This document shows positions 36,586-45,642 of a stretch of DNA of 64,000 bases, piece after piece. The position numbers were made by a program, and so were the translations under genes. The stretch lies in assembly GCF_021404405.1 (NCBI RefSeq), contig NZ_JABFTV010000003.1, positions 186,001 through 250,000 of the forward strand, written 5' to 3'. The stretch is from Billgrantia aerodenitrificans (GTDB lineage Bacteria > Pseudomonadota > Gammaproteobacteria > Pseudomonadales > Halomonadaceae). The notes under the pieces are model-generated. The model was not told where the DNA came from. It saw only the letters and a program-made list of their open reading frames with translations, and did no database searches. Within the stretch, counting starts at the first letter, position 1; each line of letters starts with the position of its first letter.

Positions 36586-36792
36586 TCAGCCGTCGGAGAC
36601 CTCAGCCACGCCCCACCGCGCCTCCTCGACGGCAGCCATCACCCGCTCGACGTCGCCGACGCGGTGGGCCAGCGCCAGGGCCAGTTGGGCCAGGAACAGT
36701 CGCTCCTGATGCTCGGGGAGTGAGTCCAGGGTCTCGGCCAGGCATTCGTAGGCCCGCTCCAGGTCGGCAAAAGGCAGTGTGGTATCGGTCAT
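36586..36792 (-). CDS. DUF2783-type small partner protein (second copy)
   Basis: This 68-residue acidic helical protein starts MTDTTLPFADLERAYECLAE and contains LFLAQLALALAHRVGDVERV, the same helix pattern as the MhaB-like protein at 26438-26656. Its ATG is 1 bp after the monooxygenase stop; an in-frame GTG 12 bp earlier would give an overlap like that of the other pair. It is inferred to be the small component of the neighbouring flavin hydroxylase. Confidence 0.72.
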   Translation of the reverse strand: MTDTTLPFADLERAYECLAETLDSLPEHQERLFLAQLALALAHRVGDVERVMAAVEEARWGVAEVSDG

Positions 36793-36793
36793 C

Positions 36794-38473
36794 TCATTTT
36801 CCACCCAGGGCGGTCATGATGGCGGGCTCGAAGTCAGCAGGGTCGAGCCGCTTCCAGCGCGCCGCCACGTGGCGGTCGGGGCGCACCAGGTAGGCGCTGC
36901 CGGTCTCGGCGCCGTAGGCGGCGAACAGGCTGCCATCGACGTCCTTCAGCGCGCTTTCGGCTGGCGCCTCACGAGCAATGGCCAACAGGTCGATACGCTT
37001 ATCCTGCGCCTGCAGCACAGCCAGCCGCTCTGCCAGCGCGGCATCGACCTGGCCATCCCGGCTGAAGTACAACAGGGTGAAGCCACTGCCCAGGTGGTCG
37101 AGCAGGTAATCGCCCTCGCCCAGGCGATGGTTGCACAGCGGTGCGCCTGGGATCGGCCCGGCAATGAAGCCGGCATCGTCGGGCATGGTCAGCGGGCTTC
37201 CGGCGTAGGTATAGGGCGTGACCTGGCGCGGATTGGCGAAGCCGCTGGCGTAGTCGTTGGTGAGCGCCAGCGTCAGGGCTGCGTCGCGCATCAGCCGGTA
37301 GCCCCGGCTCGGCGGCGTCATGAAGCGGGTGCTCTTGCCGGCGTTGGTGAAGACGTCCAGCGTGGCACCGCGGCGCTCCGGGCTGTAGCTGTCGAGCAGC
37401 CGATCCGGTGCCAGCCCCTTGAGCACCCAGGCCAGCTTCCAGCCGGCGTTGGCGGCGTCGGCCAGGCCGTTGTTGAGACCGCGCACGCCGAAGATCGGTA
37501 CCAAGTGGGCGCTGTCGCCGATGAACAGCACCCTGCCGTGTCGATAATCATCCAGCGCAAGGGTGTAGGCCTTGTAGAGGCTCCACCATTCGAGCTCCCA
37601 GTCGTCACCCTCGCCCAGCACCTCGCGCACGATCAGACCTACCCGCTCGCGGATGCTGGCCTCCGCCACCGCTTGGTCCGGGTCCTCGTCGGGGCCGAGC
37701 TGGTAATCGATACGCCAAATGTCGTCTGGCTGTTTGTGCACCAAGATGGTGGTATCGGGCAGGGCGGGGGAATGGAAGAAGGCGCGCCGCTCGGTGGGAA
37801 AGCCGGAGCGTAGGTGGATGTCGGCGATCACGTAGCGGCCCTCGTAGGCCTCGCCGTGCAGCGCCAGGCCGAACGCCTTGCGCACCACGCTACGCGCACC
37901 GTCGGCGGCCAGCAGGTAATCGCACTCGAGGCGATAATCGCCCTCCGGGGTGGACACCTCGAGGGTCACGCCGCTCTCGTCCTGACTCACGTCGGTCACC
38001 GCGCTCTGCCAGCGCAGCTCGACAAGCTCGCTCTCGCCGGCCTTGTCGATCAGGAACTGCTCGATGTACTGCTGCTGCAGGTTGATCATCGGCAGGAAGC
38101 GCTCCTGCTCGGAGTGGGGCATCTCGAAGCGGAAGATCTCGCGGTCGCGAAAGTAGGTACGGCCCCGGGTCCAGCCCAGGCCCTTCGCCACGAAGGGGGT
38201 GTCGACGCCGAGCTGCTGCAGGATCTCCAGGCTGTGACGGGAGATGCAGATCGCCCGCGAGCCGTCGTTGACAGTGGCCTTGTCGTCGAGCACCACGCTC
38301 TCGATGCCGTGGCGCGCCAACTCCAGCGCCGCGGTGACGCCCACCGGACCGGCACCGACGATGGCCACCCGATGGCGCACCGCCCGGCCATCCAGCTCGG
38401 CGGGACGAACGAAGGGAAAGTGGGGATAATCGAAATAGAGCGAGTCGGTCTCGGCGCGTCCGGCGGGTCGCAT
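36794..38473 (-). CDS. FAD-dependent aromatic monooxygenase, second MhaA-like copy
   Basis: The 559-residue flavoprotein has HRVAIVGAGPVGVTAALELA near residue 40, LLAADGARSVVRKAFG near 190 and GRVLFIGDSAHLVPIFGVRG near 310, and is clearly related to the protein at 24730-26451. The order large component then DUF2783 gene is the same. It lies downstream of an IclR regulator rather than beside Hmg genes, so it probably hydroxylates another phenolic acid and feeds a different pathway, or brings a second phenol to homogentisate. AGGAG precedes the ATG. Confidence 0.85.
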   Translation of the reverse strand: MRPAGRAETDSLYFDYPHFPFVRPAELDGRAVRHRVAIVGAGPVGVTAALELARHGIESVVLDDKATVNDGSRAICISRHSLEILQQLGVDTPFVAKGLGWTRGRTYFRDREIFRFEMPHSEQERFLPMINLQQQYIEQFLIDKAGESELVELRWQSAVTDVSQDESGVTLEVSTPEGDYRLECDYLLAADGARSVVRKAFGLALHGEAYEGRYVIADIHLRSGFPTERRAFFHSPALPDTTILVHKQPDDIWRIDYQLGPDEDPDQAVAEASIRERVGLIVREVLGEGDDWELEWWSLYKAYTLALDDYRHGRVLFIGDSAHLVPIFGVRGLNNGLADAANAGWKLAWVLKGLAPDRLLDSYSPERRGATLDVFTNAGKSTRFMTPPSRGYRLMRDAALTLALTNDYASGFANPRQVTPYTYAGSPLTMPDDAGFIAGPIPGAPLCNHRLGEGDYLLDHLGSGFTLLYFSRDGQVDAALAERLAVLQAQDKRIDLLAIAREAPAESALKDVDGSLFAAYGAETGSAYLVRPDRHVAARWKRLDPADFEPAIMTALGGK

Positions 38474-38531
38474 GGGCGGCTCCTGTTGGCGTTGTGGCTA
38501 ATGACAGCCTACCCCGGGAGCGACCCGGCTG

Positions 38532-38553
38532 GTGTCCCGCAAAAGCCGGGACA
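38532..38553. repeat. 22-nt hairpin repeat, copy 1
   Basis: GTGTCCCGCAAAAGCCGGGACA forms a 7-bp stem with a 7-nt loop just after the IclR stop and 59 bp before the monooxygenase ATG. An identical 22-nt sequence occurs at 60364-60385 upstream of the LuxR gene. It may be a terminator here, but the second copy suggests a shared regulatory or dispersed element. Confidence 0.7.
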
Positions 38554-38557
38554 GCCG

Positions 38558-39346
38558 TTACATGCACCGGTGAGCGGCATAAGCGGCGGAAAGCCTCGTG
38601 GCAGCTCGACGAAGCCCTCTTGAAAGCACCGCTTCGTCGACGTCTTGAGCGCCGGAGAAGTAGACCAGGCTGAGGCAGGCCGATACTTCGCTCCCCACAC
38701 GGATGGGCACTGCAATGGCGTCGTGGGCGGCCTCCCGCCCCGAGGCCATGAATCGCTCCCCCGGGACACGGCGCGAATGACCAAGCCCATCCGCTTCGGC
38801 CAGCAGCCCCCTCAGAAAACTCCGGTTACTGGCCAGTTCGGCCACGGGCCCGCCCAGGGCAAGCAGCTTTCTCAGTAGACGTTCGCGCTGCGCCTCATCA
38901 CAGCTCGCCAGGTAAGCGCGACCCACTGCAGAACGCAGCAGGCATGGCGTGAAGTCCAACACGTTGCAGTGCATTACACGCCCACCGAGAGAGCGTGAGC
39001 TTTCGATCACCCGCATGGCCGCCCCCTCTTGGATGCACAGGTCAGAGGGCCAGCCGAAGACATCATGCAGCTCCCGTAGGGTGGGCAGGGCCAGCTCGGC
39101 CATCAGCTCCACCGTCGTCTGACGCTCCCCTAGCGCCGTCATGCGACGGGCCAAGCGGTAGCGTCTATCCGCCAGACCCTGAGTGACCCAGCCCCGTTCG
39201 CTCAGGGTCGCCAGTATCCGCAGCAGGGTACTCTTCTCGAGTCCGGTCATTTGGTGCAGCGCTGCGAGACCAAGCGGTTCATCTGCCTGACCGATGGCGG
39301 TCAACACCCTGAGTCCTCGGTCTAGGGCACGGATCGTCTTGGGCAT
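38558..39346 (-). CDS. IclR-family transcriptional regulator (MhpR-like)
   Basis: The 262-residue protein has a winged helix (MPKTIRALDRGLRVLTAIGQ and GLEKSTLLRILATLSERGWV) and an effector domain (HCNVLDFTPCLLRSAVGRAY, then SACLSLVYFSGAQDVDEAVL). The N-terminal form resembles MhpR, which controls hydroxyphenylpropionate use. It is upstream of the second hydroxylase on the same strand and downstream of a DcaP-like porin, so control of aromatic uptake and oxidation is inferred. Confidence 0.9.
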   Translation of the reverse strand: MPKTIRALDRGLRVLTAIGQADEPLGLAALHQMTGLEKSTLLRILATLSERGWVTQGLADRRYRLARRMTALGERQTTVELMAELALPTLRELHDVFGWPSDLCIQEGAAMRVIESSRSLGGRVMHCNVLDFTPCLLRSAVGRAYLASCDEAQRERLLRKLLALGGPVAELASNRSFLRGLLAEADGLGHSRRVPGERFMASGREAAHDAIAVPIRVGSEVSACLSLVYFSGAQDVDEAVLSRGLRRAATRLSAAYAAHRCM

Positions 39347-39409
39347 ACCATCCTCATCTGCGCGAAACAGTTTGTATGAATAACTGAAGCGAAATAACTG
39401 GGGCGGAAT

Positions 39410-39437
39410 AAAAAAGTGCCAATGTACCCATTGGCAC
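39410..39437 (-). terminator. Intrinsic terminator after the porin gene
   Basis: On the minus strand the 8-bp stem GTGCCAAT/ATTGGCAC with a 6-nt loop is followed by TTTTTTATT, a good U tract. It lies 56 bp after the porin stop. Confidence 0.8.
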
Positions 39438-39492
39438 TAAGCATGCGAGCTAGTGATAAGAGCGAGCTATGTCGTTTCCATTCAAGAGTCGT

Positions 39493-40701
39493 TCAGAACT
39501 GGAATTGCACGCTGGCCTGGATACGACTGGCATCATCGGATTCGCCGTTGACCCGCTTGATATCGGAGTGCTGATATTCGATACCGGTGGAGAGGCGCTG
39601 ATTGACGTCCCAGATCAGATTGACGAAGGAGTACTGGATGCGATCCGCATGACCTTGGAAGCCGGCAATGTCGTCGGGCAGGCTCTGGCTGACCCGTGAG
39701 GTGCCGATACCGCTGGACCAGTTGCTGGTCCAGTTGTGCTCCAGGGAGACCCCGAAAGCACGCAGGTCCACGGTCTCCAGAGAGCCGTTGGCATCGAGAT
39801 AAGCGTCCGGAGTGCGCGCAGCGACCGGTGCCGCCGGCGCCATGCTGAGATAGCGACCCAGCCCGCTGCCAACGGTGGCATTGGCCTTGAAGCTGGTGGC
39901 GCTGCCCAGCGGTAGGGCCAACTGGGCGGCCACGCCATAGCCGGTGGCGCTCTCATCTACGCCGGTAGTGGCCTCATTGGTGGAGAACTGACGCACCACC
40001 CCGGAAATGCCGAAGGTCTGACCGTACTGGTAGCGTGCGGTCAGGTGCGGCAGCTCGGTCTCGGACTCCACTCCACCGATCGGCGAGATCAGGCTCGAGG
40101 GCTCCTCAAGGGAAATCGAGAAGGCATTGGGCCCGGCGCGGTGAGTGTAGCGCACTTGGTTGACCAAGCCAGTTGCGTAGCCAATGGGCCCGCCCAGCTT
40201 GAGAATCCGCGGCGTGCCGTGGAAGTGCATGAAGTTGGTCCAGCTCTTGCCGGCCAGCACACCCATGTACTCACCGTAGGCATGCCGCAGGTTGAAAGAG
40301 CCCCCCGGCAGGAAGTGTCCCTCGACGAAAGTGGTCACAGTACCACGGTCGGTACGGGTATGGGTGCGGAAGTTGAGCCGCGACTCGTTAGCGGTGAAGC
40401 TGGTCCGCCCATCGGTCTCGTTGGCCGGATTGAGCAGATTGAGCGGCTCGGTCACCTCCCCGAGGTCCGCATCGAAGTCGTAGAAGGCATCGAACTTCGC
40501 ATAGCCGCCGAAGGCCAAGTCGGTATTGGTACCGGGAATATTGAAGGTCGAGCGGTGGTTCCAAGGCGGACCCACACGGCTCGGTTCGCCGGTGACGACC
40601 GGCTGTCCGGCAGGCACCACATCGAAAGCCTGGGAAGTTGCGACAGCAGTCAGCCCCACCGGCAGCATCGCCGCCAGTGCAATTACCTTGTTATATTTCA
40701 T
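39493..40701 (-). CDS. DcaP-like outer-membrane porin
   Basis: The 402-residue protein has a signal peptide (MKYNKVIALAAMLPVGLTAV, cleaved near AFD), alternating beta strands throughout and a C-terminal aromatic (VQFQF) typical of outer-membrane barrels. FGGYAKFDAFYDF, then ESRLNFRTHTRT, EGHFLPGGSFNLRHAYGEY and AGKSWTNFM follow the DcaP trimeric channel pattern, known for dicarboxylic acids and aromatic acid clusters. AGAGG lies about 10 bp before the ATG. Its place between the ThDP operon and an IclR gene suggests that it passes the pathway substrate into the periplasm. Confidence 0.87.
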   Translation of the reverse strand: MKYNKVIALAAMLPVGLTAVATSQAFDVVPAGQPVVTGEPSRVGPPWNHRSTFNIPGTNTDLAFGGYAKFDAFYDFDADLGEVTEPLNLLNPANETDGRTSFTANESRLNFRTHTRTDRGTVTTFVEGHFLPGGSFNLRHAYGEYMGVLAGKSWTNFMHFHGTPRILKLGGPIGYATGLVNQVRYTHRAGPNAFSISLEEPSSLISPIGGVESETELPHLTARYQYGQTFGISGVVRQFSTNEATTGVDESATGYGVAAQLALPLGSATSFKANATVGSGLGRYLSMAPAAPVAARTPDAYLDANGSLETVDLRAFGVSLEHNWTSNWSSGIGTSRVSQSLPDDIAGFQGHADRIQYSFVNLIWDVNQRLSTGIEYQHSDIKRVNGESDDASRIQASVQFQF

Positions 40702-40870
40702 TTTTTAGTTCCTCTTGGATAAGAACAAAGCGTTTTTATAATTCGGGACAAGTCGATGTTTGCGGGCTGGACACCTCCTGTTAGTCGAGTTCAAGACACG
40801 ATCTCCCCAACCCACCGAGCCAGTGGTCGGTGAGTGGCGTCACGCTGTTACGGCAAGACGAATCAGGTCG

Positions 40871-42502
40871 TCAGTAGAGCTTCTTCTGGGGCGGTCCCGA
40901 GAACTTGAGTTCGCCGACACTGAGCATGTCCACCTCCACCAATGCCGGGCCGGGATGACCCACCGCCTCGGTCAGCACCGCGCCGAAGTCATCGCCGTGG
41001 CTTACCTTCCAGCGCCGGATGCCCATGGCATCGGCCAGCTGCTGAAAATCGGGGGTGTGCAGCTCGTTGTAGTACTGGCGCCCCTCGAAGTACTTCTCTT
41101 GGATGCCGCGCATCACCCCGTAGCCGCCGTCGTTCATCACGACCAAGGTCATGTCGAGCTTTTCCTGAGCCATGGTTGCCAGCTCGCCGAGCCCCAGCGC
41201 CAGGCCGCCATCGCCGACCAGAGTGACTACCTTGCGCTGGGGCTGGGCCACGGCGCAGCCGATGCCGTGGGCCAGGCCCAGGCCGATGGCTCCCGCCAGG
41301 GAGTGGATATTGGTCAGCGGACGCTGGATGGGCAGCAGCCGACTGCCCCAGGTGCTGCCGGAGACAGTGATGTCACGTACGAAGATGCCGTCCTCGGGCA
41401 GGGCGGCACGCACCGCGTCGCTGAGCTTGGCGTACTCGCCCACCTGGTCACGCAGGGCCTGCTCGGCCTCGGTCACCGCCTTGACCACCGTCGTGTCGTA
41501 AGTGGCGTCCGGCTCGCGGCCCGCCAGGCGGTCAGCGAGACGGCTCAGCACGTCGGCACAGTCGCCGCACAGGAAATCATCGGCCCGGTAGTTGCGATGG
41601 GCGGCGGCGGGATCGATATCGATCTGCACCAGAGGGCGCGGCAGTTCGACTGAGTAGGTCTTGGTCTCGTTGCTGCGCAGCCTTGAGCCGGCAACGATCA
41701 TGAGGTCACTCTCGGCGAACAGCGCCTCCACCGAGGCAGCATTGTGGAAGGCGCGCAGGCTGCGCGGGTGACCGTCGGGCAGCACTCCCCGGGCATGAGT
41801 GCTGGAAACCACAGGGATGCCCGCATCCGCCAAGCGCTTCACCGCCTTGCCCGCCTCCAGGGTGCCGCCACCGATCCACAGCATGGGGCGCTTGGCTGCC
41901 TCGACCCGTGCGGCCAGGGCATCGATCTCAGCATCGCTCACCGCCGCCGGGGTGGGCGGCGCTACCGGAGCGGTTTCCACCCACGCTACCTGAGCGGCCT
42001 GGATGTCGATGGGAATCTCTAGGCTCACCGGCCCCCGCGGCAGGGTCAGCGCCTCGCGGATGGCACGGTGCAGCAGGGGCACCGCCTGCTCGGGGGTACA
42101 GACCCGGTAGGCAGCCTTGCCACTGGCCTTGAGGAAGGTGAGCTGATCCTTGGTCTCGTGGATGAAACCGGCATCCCGATCCAGGTAGGCCTTCTCCACC
42201 TGACCGGTGATGTGAAGCATGGGCGTGCCGGCGTTGAGAGCCTCGAGCAGAGCACCAATAGCGTTGCCGGCGCCAGCTCCGGTGCTGGTCAGCGCCACGC
42301 CCAGGCTGCCCACCCGGGTATGAGCATCGGCCATGGTCACCGAACCGGCTTCGCCGCGGGCGGGCACGAAGCGGATCTTGTCGCGGCGGCCAATGGCGTC
42401 GGCAATCGGCAGGTTGTGGATGGAAATGACGCCATAGACGGCGGAGACCGCATAAGCTTCGAGGGTACGGGCGATCGCTTCGCCGACGGTAATGGTACTC
42501 AT
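40871..42502 (-). CDS. Thiamine-diphosphate-dependent enzyme (acetolactate synthase / benzoylformate decarboxylase family)
   Basis: The 543-residue protein has the three ThDP domains: pyrimidine (residues 1-170, with the activating Glu51 in FVPARGEAGSVTMADA), a central transhydrogenase-like domain (about 190-330), and the PP domain with the GDG...N motif LVGDGGLALGLGELATMA to VVMNDGGYG. Last gene of the cupin-hydrolase-SDR-AspDH-ALDH operon, 34 bp after the ALDH. A 2-oxoacid decarboxylase or carboligase making the aldehyde used by the ALDH is the natural inference. The substrate is not known. Confidence 0.87.
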   Translation of the reverse strand: MSTITVGEAIARTLEAYAVSAVYGVISIHNLPIADAIGRRDKIRFVPARGEAGSVTMADAHTRVGSLGVALTSTGAGAGNAIGALLEALNAGTPMLHITGQVEKAYLDRDAGFIHETKDQLTFLKASGKAAYRVCTPEQAVPLLHRAIREALTLPRGPVSLEIPIDIQAAQVAWVETAPVAPPTPAAVSDAEIDALAARVEAAKRPMLWIGGGTLEAGKAVKRLADAGIPVVSSTHARGVLPDGHPRSLRAFHNAASVEALFAESDLMIVAGSRLRSNETKTYSVELPRPLVQIDIDPAAAHRNYRADDFLCGDCADVLSRLADRLAGREPDATYDTTVVKAVTEAEQALRDQVGEYAKLSDAVRAALPEDGIFVRDITVSGSTWGSRLLPIQRPLTNIHSLAGAIGLGLAHGIGCAVAQPQRKVVTLVGDGGLALGLGELATMAQEKLDMTLVVMNDGGYGVMRGIQEKYFEGRQYYNELHTPDFQQLADAMGIRRWKVSHGDDFGAVLTEAVGHPGPALVEVDMLSVGELKFSGPPQKKLY

Positions 42503-42536
42503 GGTGAATTCCTTTGTTGTGATTGCCGGCGCGGCG

Positions 42537-44003
42537 TCAGTTGGCCCAGCTCATGGGCTCGCTTTCCAGCCCCAGATAGAGGCTCTTCTGCTGCATGTAG
42601 GCCTGGATGCCCTGACGGCCCTTCTCGCGTCCCAGGCCGCTCTCCTTGTAGCCACCGAAGGGGGTGGAGATGGCGAACTTCTTGTAGGTGTTGATCCACA
42701 CCGTGCCCGCCTCCAATCGCGCGGCCAGGCGCAGGGCGCGGCGGTAGTCGGCAGTCCAGATACCGGCGGCCAGACCGAAGACGTTGTCGTTGGCCAGTCC
42801 CACCAATTGCTCCTCGTCGTCGTAGGGCAGTGCCACCAGCACCGGGCCGAAGATCTCCTCCTGACACACCGCGCTGTCATGAGGTAACCCCTCGATGATG
42901 GTGGGCAGGTAGTAGCTGCCCCGAGCCAGCTCGGCATTCTGTGGCGCCTCGCCACCGCACAGTATCCGCCCCCCCTCGGCACAGGCCTGGTCGACGTAGG
43001 CGGCCACGCTGTCGCGGTGGGCCTCGTTGATCAGCGGCCCAAGATGGGTGCCCACAGCCTCGGGATGACCCACGCGCAAGCCGCGGGTGATCTCGAGCAG
43101 GCGGCTCATCACCTCGTCGTAGCGGCCACGCGGTACGAAGAGCCGCGAGCCGGCGATGCAGGCCTGGCCGGCAGAGCTGAAGATGCCATAGGCGATGCCC
43201 TGGGCGGCCTCCTCCAGGTCGGCGTCCTCACAGACGATGGTGGGCGACTTGCCCCCCAGCTCCAGCGAGGTGCCAATCAGCTTGTCGGCGGCGATATGGG
43301 CCAAGTGACGACCGGTTCGCGTGCCACCGGTGAAAGAGATCTTGCGCACTTTGGGGTGGCGCACGAGGGCCTCTCCGATCACGCTGCCACGCCCCGGCAG
43401 CACGCTGAGCAGCCCCTTTGGCAGGCCTGCTTCCTCGAACAGTTCGGCTAGCTTCAGCGCCATCAGCGGCGTGGCCTCGGCGGGCTTGAGCACCACAGCG
43501 TTGCCGGCGGCCAGTGCCGGGGCGACCTTCTGCATCTCACTGGCGATGGGCGAATTCCAGGGGGTTATCGCTGCGATCACGCCGAGCGGTTCATAGGTAC
43601 TCAGCGTCATCAGATCGGCGCTGCGCGGCGTGGGCAGCTCGCCCTCCAGGGTCTCGCAGGCCGCCGCGAAGTAGCGGGCGGTGCCGGCGGCGCTTGTCAC
43701 CAGGGCACGGGTCTCGGCCAGGGGCTTGCCGTTGTCGCGAGTCTGCAGGGCCGCCAGCTCTTCGAGACGCGACTCGATCAGTTGGCTAACCCGGTAGAGG
43801 ATGGTGGCCCGCTGGTGAGGCACCAGGTCGCGCCATTCGGGGCGGCGCCAGGCAGCGTCGGCCGCCTCGATGGCCTCTTCCACATCCTCCAGGCTGGCAG
43901 CCTTGAGCCGGGCGTTCACCGAGCCGTCGGCGGGAAAGATCGAGGCCAGGGGGTCGCCGCGGCCGACACGCCACTCACCGGCAATGAAGATCGGTTGCGT
44001 CAT
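42537..44003 (-). CDS. Aldehyde dehydrogenase
   Basis: The 488-residue NAD(P)-dependent enzyme has Asn150 in AAITPWNSPIASEMQ, the glutamate in SLELGGKSPTIV (Glu248) and the catalytic cysteine in SSAGQACIAGSRLFV (Cys282). It is close to the betaine/hydroxymuconic-semialdehyde dehydrogenase group and oxidises an aldehyde to an acid. ATG 44003 with AAGGAG was selected; the longer frame reads back through the neighbour in another phase. It sits between the AspDH-like gene and the ThDP gene, so it may oxidise a product of either the extradiol cleavage or the decarboxylase. Confidence 0.93.
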   Translation of the reverse strand: MTQPIFIAGEWRVGRGDPLASIFPADGSVNARLKAASLEDVEEAIEAADAAWRRPEWRDLVPHQRATILYRVSQLIESRLEELAALQTRDNGKPLAETRALVTSAAGTARYFAAACETLEGELPTPRSADLMTLSTYEPLGVIAAITPWNSPIASEMQKVAPALAAGNAVVLKPAEATPLMALKLAELFEEAGLPKGLLSVLPGRGSVIGEALVRHPKVRKISFTGGTRTGRHLAHIAADKLIGTSLELGGKSPTIVCEDADLEEAAQGIAYGIFSSAGQACIAGSRLFVPRGRYDEVMSRLLEITRGLRVGHPEAVGTHLGPLINEAHRDSVAAYVDQACAEGGRILCGGEAPQNAELARGSYYLPTIIEGLPHDSAVCQEEIFGPVLVALPYDDEEQLVGLANDNVFGLAAGIWTADYRRALRLAARLEAGTVWINTYKKFAISTPFGGYKESGLGREKGRQGIQAYMQQKSLYLGLESEPMSWAN

Positions 44004-44020
44004 CGTCTTGCTCCTTTCAC

Positions 44021-44818
44021 TCACACCGTCACCGGGTCCAGCACCTGGCGACAGGCGCGAACCACCGACAGGGCGGCGAGCATCGAAGTCTTGGGGTTGT
44101 GTTCCAGGGGGCGGCCGTTGAGCTCGATGCGAAACTCGCCGAAGCGCCCCTTGACGTGGATACGGTGGGTATTGCGGGTCGCCGCCGGGTCGGCGGTGAG
44201 ACGTACGGTAGTGGCCTGCATGCCGATGCCGGCCAGGGCGATGGTCGCCGCCACGTTTGCGTTGGCCGGGAAGAGGCGCGCCGCCTCGCCGGCAGTACCC
44301 TCGTAGAAGACCGTCGCCTCGCGGAGGGCGTCGAGGTCCACCAGTTGCTCGGCGTGGCTGCCTTTCCAACTGCGCGGTGCCTTGCAGGCCTCATAGGTGA
44401 CGCTCTCCAGCCCGCCCTCACGGGCGGCGGCCAGGCCGTCCATACCTGCCACGGCACCGGAGAGCACCAGCATGCGCCCGCTGCCCGCCTCGGCGGCCTG
44501 ACGCAGGCGGCCGTAGAGCCCCTCGTCGGCCAAGGCACCAGTGGCCACGATGGCCAGGGTCAAGCCGCGGGCAAGCACCGCTTCACCGTGCTCGGCGAGG
44601 CCTGGCTGGCCGGCGCACTCCACCACCAGCTCGGGGCGCTCCTCGCACTGGGCAACCGAGGTCAACACCTCGACACCTGCATCCAGCCGCTCGCGAGTGA
44701 GGGTCACCTGGGACTCGGGCACCACCACCCAGGCCAGCTCCAGGCCCGCCGGCAGCAGGCGGTGCACTTCCTGGGCCATGGCCCCATAGCCGATGATCAT
44801 CAAGCGTTTGGTCGTCAT
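44021..44818 (-). CDS. L-aspartate dehydrogenase-like protein (NadX/DUF108 family)
   Basis: The 265-residue protein has a Rossmann start (LMIIGYGAMAQEVHRLLP) and the aspartate dehydrogenase domain, with LFPANANVAATIALAGIG and RNTHRIHVKG (His218 in the position of the catalytic His). Known enzymes reversibly deaminate L-aspartate or form iminoaspartate for NAD synthesis. Here it is in a catabolic operon, 20 bp after the SDR, so it probably acts on a pathway intermediate or removes nitrogen. GAGG is about 11 bp before the ATG. Confidence 0.85.
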   Translation of the reverse strand: MTTKRLMIIGYGAMAQEVHRLLPAGLELAWVVVPESQVTLTRERLDAGVEVLTSVAQCEERPELVVECAGQPGLAEHGEAVLARGLTLAIVATGALADEGLYGRLRQAAEAGSGRMLVLSGAVAGMDGLAAAREGGLESVTYEACKAPRSWKGSHAEQLVDLDALREATVFYEGTAGEAARLFPANANVAATIALAGIGMQATTVRLTADPAATRNTHRIHVKGRFGEFRIELNGRPLEHNPKTSMLAALSVVRACRQVLDPVTV

Positions 44819-44838
44819 TGCGGAGGTGTCCTCGGGGG

Positions 44839-45633
44839 TCAGAGGTGGTGATTGAAGCCGCCGGACACATCCAGAGCGGCGCCGGTGGTGAAAGAAGCCA
44901 TGGGCGAGGCCAGGAACACCAGCGCACGGGCCGGCTCCTCGGGGCGCCCCAGGCGCTTCATCGGTATGCCGCGCTTGACGGCAATACCGGCGACCCACTC
45001 CTCCCAGCCCAGCGACTTGTCGTCGCGAGCCTCGAAGCGCCGCCGCCACTGACCCGACTCCACCATGCCGAGCAAAATGGAGTTGACCCGGATGCCCTCG
45101 TCGATCAGCTCGTGGGCGAGCGAATGGGTCATGTTGAGCAGGGCCGCGCGTGCCGCCGAGGTGGCGATCATGTGGGGCTCCGGCTGCAGCGCCAGCAAGG
45201 AGTTGACGCAGGTCAGCGAGCCGATATCGGAGGCGGCGAGCTGGGTACGGAATGCGTTCAGCGGATTGATCACCCCGAACAGCTTGAGGTTGGCTTCGGC
45301 CAGCCAGGCCTCTCGGGGGGTGTCGTCGTAGTGCGCCACGTAGCCCTGACCAGCGTTGGCGATGAGCATGTCGGCGCCACCGAAGCGCTCGGCCACCGCG
45401 ACGGCGAAGTCAGCGCAGGAAGCCTCGTCGAGCACGTCGCACGCTTTGGTCAGCAGCTCGGCTGCGGGAAACGCTTCTCGCAGCTCAGCCTCGGCGGCGG
45501 CCAGGCGCTCGCCATTGCGACCGCAGAAGGCCACCCGTGCCCCTTCGGCCAGCAGCAGGCGCACGGTCTCCAGGCCGATGCCCGAGGAACCGCCGGTGAC
45601 GACGGCGACACGTCGTTCGATCAGAAAGCTCAT
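44839..45633 (-). CDS. SDR-family oxidoreductase with non-canonical active site
   Basis: The 264-residue Rossmann protein has the NAD motif VVTGGSSGIGLETV, the NAG motif (IANAG), the catalytic Ser145 in CVNSLLALQ and the PG-like segment IRVNSILLGMVESGQWRRRF. At the usual YxxxK the sequence is Thr158-Ser-Ala-Ala-Arg162, so the catalytic Tyr and Lys are replaced. This SDR subgroup exists elsewhere with the same pattern (HMIATSAARAALLN). The gene is 9 bp before the next in the operon with TAGGAG. It may bind NAD with altered chemistry. Confidence 0.86.
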   Translation of the reverse strand: MSFLIERRVAVVTGGSSGIGLETVRLLLAEGARVAFCGRNGERLAAAEAELREAFPAAELLTKACDVLDEASCADFAVAVAERFGGADMLIANAGQGYVAHYDDTPREAWLAEANLKLFGVINPLNAFRTQLAASDIGSLTCVNSLLALQPEPHMIATSAARAALLNMTHSLAHELIDEGIRVNSILLGMVESGQWRRRFEARDDKSLGWEEWVAGIAVKRGIPMKRLGRPEEPARALVFLASPMASFTTGAALDVSGGFNHHL

Positions 45634-45642
45634 GGCAATCTC

